Positions 60,680-64,000 of a DNA stretch of 64,000 nucleotides are shown piece after piece. Source of the DNA: Rhineura floridana (lineage: Eukaryota > Chordata > Lepidosauria > Squamata > Rhineuridae); the NCBI RefSeq assembly GCF_030035675.1, contig NC_084486.1, positions 94,301,027 through 94,365,026 on the forward strand. Direction: 5' to 3'. Below the pieces are notes generated by a model. It made no database searches and was not told the DNA's origin. It was given only the letters and a program-made list of their open reading frames with translations. The position numbers and the translations under genes are program-made. Position 1 is the first letter of the stretch, and each line of letters begins with the position of its first letter.

Positions 60680-61208
60680 GGCCCAAAACATGGGACCTGA
60701 AACAATATGCAGCAATGCAGAATGCTGCTACAGTGAATACAGTAACATGAAACAATATACAATGATGACAGACAATGGAAAATGACACAATAATGCAAAT
60801 ATGACTGTTATTCCGGATTGTTAAACTGTTTCAATGGTTCTTCAGACATTCATAATACTCAAATTTCAGCAGACAAATATTTATTTATATATTATATTTA
60901 TACCCTGCCTTTCTTTTCATGATAGAAACCAAAGGTGGCTTACATATGGTTCCCAGGCAGTCTCCCATCCAGGCACTGACCAGACCTGACCTTGCTTAGC
61001 TTCAGCAGGGTGCTGGCCTCATGTGCCTTCAGACCATAGCCTGGGACTTCTAATGCCAAGCAGGGTCTGCTTCTCTCCCGATTAGAGGTAATTAGAAGTC
61101 ATTTTCCATTGTCTGTCATCATTGTATATTGTTTTATGTTACTATATTCACTGTGGCAGCATTCTGCATTGCTGCATATTGTTGTTTCAGGGTCCTATGT
61201 ATTGGGCC
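60680..61208. repeat. Long inverted repeat, arms about 110 bp
   Basis: The left arm 60680-60786 and right arm 61098-61208 are reverse complements with few differences (for example AATATGCAGCAATGCAGAAT and ATTCTGCATTGCTGCATATT). The loop of about 310 bp holds a 5S-derived SINE. Confidence 0.9.
60877..61045 (-). mobile_element. 5S-rRNA-derived SINE, copy 2
   Basis: This is the same family and layout as the copy near 0.6 kb: the 5S-like block (AAGCTAAGCAAGGTC, GGATGGGAGAC), the shared middle TTCTATCATGAAAAGAAAGG and an AT-rich tail. It sits in the loop of a long inverted repeat. Confidence 0.75.
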
Positions 61209-61211
61209 TCA

Positions 61212-63161
61212 ATATATTTATCTATTCTGTGATTCACAGTCATTGTGCTAGCTTTTATTGTTTTGCTAGTTTACATTTCGGCTGCATGCGACAGTGCTTT
61301 TCATTGTTCTTTCCAAATTTGGGTAGTGACTTTTTCTGTGTATTTTGTGGTTGCACTAGGAACCCTCTCCTTTTGGTTGGCAGTATGGTCATATTCTGAA
61401 CACTTGACCAAAGCAGGGTACATATATATATATATAGCAGGAAGCTGTGGCCATTTCGGGATTCCTTGAAATCTGTACTTGTGCTGTACACATATTTTAA
61501 ATGTCATGATCTATTTTCATCAGGCATTTTGTATTTGGGTACAGATATAAAGTACAAAATACACACACATCTAGTCAGGTATGACACACATATATATTGA
61601 CTGTGGCTTTTTCCACACAAGCAGAAGCCCAATCCTCCTTTTCCAGGCACTACCTGAACATACTTTTGAAGGAAAACATTGCAGTTTACACAAATGTGTC
61701 ACTTCATACAATCCTAACCCCGGCTGGGCAACAGCAGGGCACAACGGGTTGGTGGAGATGCCACTACAACTGCAGCCTTGCTGCTGCTTGCAGAAGCCAG
61801 GAAAAGCTAGTTGCTTTGCAACATCAGCTCCAGGGCTGAGGCAGCAAGTGGGCCCAGATCAGACTCCCTTGTCACAGTTTACAGCTTGCTAGTTCAGCTC
61901 AGGATCCAATAGATCATTGCCTGTCTTAATTCTGACCCTTCCCCACCTTTGAAACACTCCATTTTAGGGCTTTATGTTGATTACTGCCAGTGCAGATACC
62001 ACCAGAGGCAGCTTCCACACTTTTGGCAGTTGGAGTCAGGTCCCCTGTACTAACAGACCCTCCCCGCAGGCAGAGCCCAGCATAGCTGGGCAGAGTTGTT
62101 CAGAGGGACATCTCCATCTCATCCAAGCACATTCCAGCACAGCGGATTGGGAAGCTGGATTGCAGTGCCACACTATGAGTGTGTATTTTGTATTCACCTG
62201 AAAATGGAAGTGTTTTCTGCTAATGAAAATGGATCCCTATCCAAATATCTGGTAAGAAGTAGCCTGAAGACCTCTTTCCCCACCAGCAGTCAGTCAATAA
62301 AAGGCAATAGAAAAGATATCCCACAATGCTCAGCAAGGGCACCAGGCTCTTCCACTCATCAAGTCTTGTGATGGACTAGAAATCTAGGATTCTGACACAA
62401 TTACACTGTTTCACATTACCTGGGGTGGGGAAGAGTCAGTTGTCAATAATATGCACTGTTTAAACACCTATACTAGCTGGGGGTCTGATCTAAAATCTGA
62501 CAAGGCCCTGGCAATCATTTTTGTAACAAAACACCCTTTCTCGAACCCGAGGAAGGAAAAAGTCAATTTATAATCTCTGAAAAACACTTAGGAATCACAT
62601 GACACAGCTATTTTCAAATTGTGCCATCACAAATTAATTCATATCACTTGTGGTTGTTTGCAGGGGTGGGTCACGAATATTTGTCCAACCCACCTGCAAT
62701 AAATTGCTCTTTTTGTAGAGCAAGCCCAAAATCACTATTTGACTTTTTCTGAAATCTGGCACAGAGAAGAAATCAATCATAAAGATGAGGGGAAAGGGCA
62801 AGTTATGCATGCCAGGCAGACAGATGAAATAGAAGGGATTTCTCTGGAGGATGTCCATATGTAAAACAATGACTGACAAGGAGAAGGAATGTATTTTTTT
62901 CTGTGCAGGAGTTTTGGATTGGGGCATGCATCAGGTATGAAATAATGTTAAATCAACTGACAGGAGATTTGTCTGACTGGATTGCTTTCTTCCATCTCCA
63001 CCCTTCCCTGAGATTTTCCTAGGAAAATGTTCCTTAGTAAACTGCTGGAAAGCTGATGCTAAATATCCCAACTGAGAGAGAGACCCTGCCTCATCTCACA
63101 ATTAGGGCCACATTAGGTAGCAAAGAGGAGAGGCCTCTATCTGAGACACCAAAGCGCTTAC
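61212..63161. other. PFKL intron 3, distal part
   Basis: A TA run lies at 61421-61436. Otherwise I see neither a PFKL exon nor an assignable repeat. ORFs up to 103 codons have no family resemblance. Confidence 0.4.
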
Positions 63162-63340
63162 CCCTTATACAGAGTCAGACTTAATTGGACCATCTAGCTC
63201 AGTATTGTCTACACTGACTGGTAGCAGCTCTCCATGGTTTCAGGCAGCAATCTTTTCCTGCCCTACCTGGAGATGCCAGGGACTGAATCTGGGGCTCCTT
63301 GCATGTGAAGTTTGTGCTCTACCACTGAGCTACAGCCCTT
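63162..63340 (-). mobile_element. tRNA-Ala-like SINE, copy 5
   Basis: Head GGGCTGTAGCTCAGTGGTAG on the - strand. The body has CCATCTAGCTCAGTATTGTC and GGAGATGCCAGGGACTGAAT on the + strand. It is the best preserved tRNA-like head. Confidence 0.8.
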
Positions 63341-63435
63341 TCTCAATGCTCCTCAAGTTTCTGTTAGCGAAGAATGAGTGGAATCAATGCAGGGCAGCTC
63401 CTTAACATCTTACCATTTGTGCTTTCTCTAGAACT

Positions 63436-63500
63436 CCAATAATATTATATATAATATATTATATGGTATATTATTTGGTACAATAATATACCAAAACGCT
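63436..63500. repeat. AT-rich palindrome
   Basis: ATAATATTATATATAATATA followed by GGTATATTATTTGGTACAAT and AATATACC folds on itself. It is likely an AT microsatellite that drifted. Confidence 0.6.
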
Positions 63501-64000
63501 CCTCCTTTTCCCCTGAAGTGGCAGCAAGAATATCCCCCATCTTTGATGAGGCCATCTTAGCCAGCTACCCAAACCATCACAGGACTTTTCTTAAACCAAA
63601 CAAGTGATTTCATTTCCAGCACTAGTCAGCATAAAACATCTTTTTGGTCTGTTATCTAACTGGCTGCACCCTAGCTATATTCACTTCTCTGAATTCATGT
63701 ACTGTAGACTCTTCCTCCAAGAGATCCCTATTTCCACCCGTTTAACATGGACCCTTCTAGGAGGAGATTGCTTCAGCCTATTCCATCAAGTTTGGAAAGA
63801 ACACTGGTATTAATAAAGGGCACTGGAAGGCATGGGAGTTGAAACAAGCCATAACTGGTGATCGGTGTGACAAAGCCTGAGAAGCTGAACAGATCTTTTG
63901 GAGAAATAAGTAGGCTATGTTGCTATACCACCACAGACCTTTTCCCTCTCCTTGACTAGCAAACTGCATCTGCATTTCAGAAAAATGGGACCACAAGAAG

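Noticed and set aside
60877-61045. Possible functional 5S rRNA gene
   Set aside because: Only part of 5S is present, with many changes, and it continues into a SINE body and tail.
63280-63340. Possible functional tRNA-Ala gene
   Set aside because: The acceptor and T stems do not pair properly, and the sequence runs into a SINE body shared by five copies.
58945-64000. Search for PFKL exons 1-3
   Set aside because: No sequence encoding the expected segments (such as SGGDAQGMNAAVRA or EGLVEGGENIKQ) was seen on the - strand, so they probably lie beyond the window.

Overview
The window is vertebrate nuclear DNA, most likely from a squamate reptile (a lizard or its kin). Two conserved genes lie tail to tail, with interrupted coding regions and GT/AG splice sites. 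The repeat background combines CR1, L2 and BovB (RTE) LINEs, a 5S-rRNA-derived SINE, a tRNA-Ala-like SINE and many short hAT-type elements. CR1 together with BovB points to Squamata; I cannot name the species.

Gene 1 (about 4.2-12 kb, + strand) is CFAP410 (C21orf2). It has a GC-rich promoter, seven coding exons that join in frame, and a 258-residue leucine-rich-repeat ciliary protein. Gene 2 (about 19-59 kb, - strand) is the liver-type 6-phosphofructokinase gene PFKL. Nineteen consecutive coding exons give 701 codons, corresponding to human residues 80-780 without a gap. The first three coding exons were not found and presumably lie beyond base 64000. CFAP410 and PFKL are also convergent neighbours on human 21q22.3, which supports both calls.

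Layout: 1-4.2 kb is repeat-rich 5' flank; 4.2-11.2 kb is CFAP410; 11.2-19 kb is CFAP410 3' UTR and intergenic DNA with CR1 and L2 debris; 19-59 kb is PFKL, with introns full of mobile elements; 59-64 kb is PFKL intron 3 with a long inverted repeat around a 5S SINE. The most complex stretch is the 8.8-kb PFKL intron between 27972 and 36799. There a BovB LINE on the + strand has been split by three later insertions: a 402-bp hAT-type element carrying an unidentified GC-rich open segment, a fossil retroviral-type solo LTR, and a 3.2-kb CR1 with a mostly open ORF2. A second nest lies at 42.2-45.5 kb, where an old L2 is split by a 63-bp L2 tail and by a 329-bp palindromic hAT element.

The two proteins have no known joint pathway: PFKL commits fructose-6-phosphate to glycolysis, and CFAP410 acts at the ciliary base. 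I found no unmistakably new gene system. The best candidate for novelty is the hAT-type element with the captured GC-rich open segment at 29.2-29.6 kb. Boundaries were set by eye and are approximate for most repeats.
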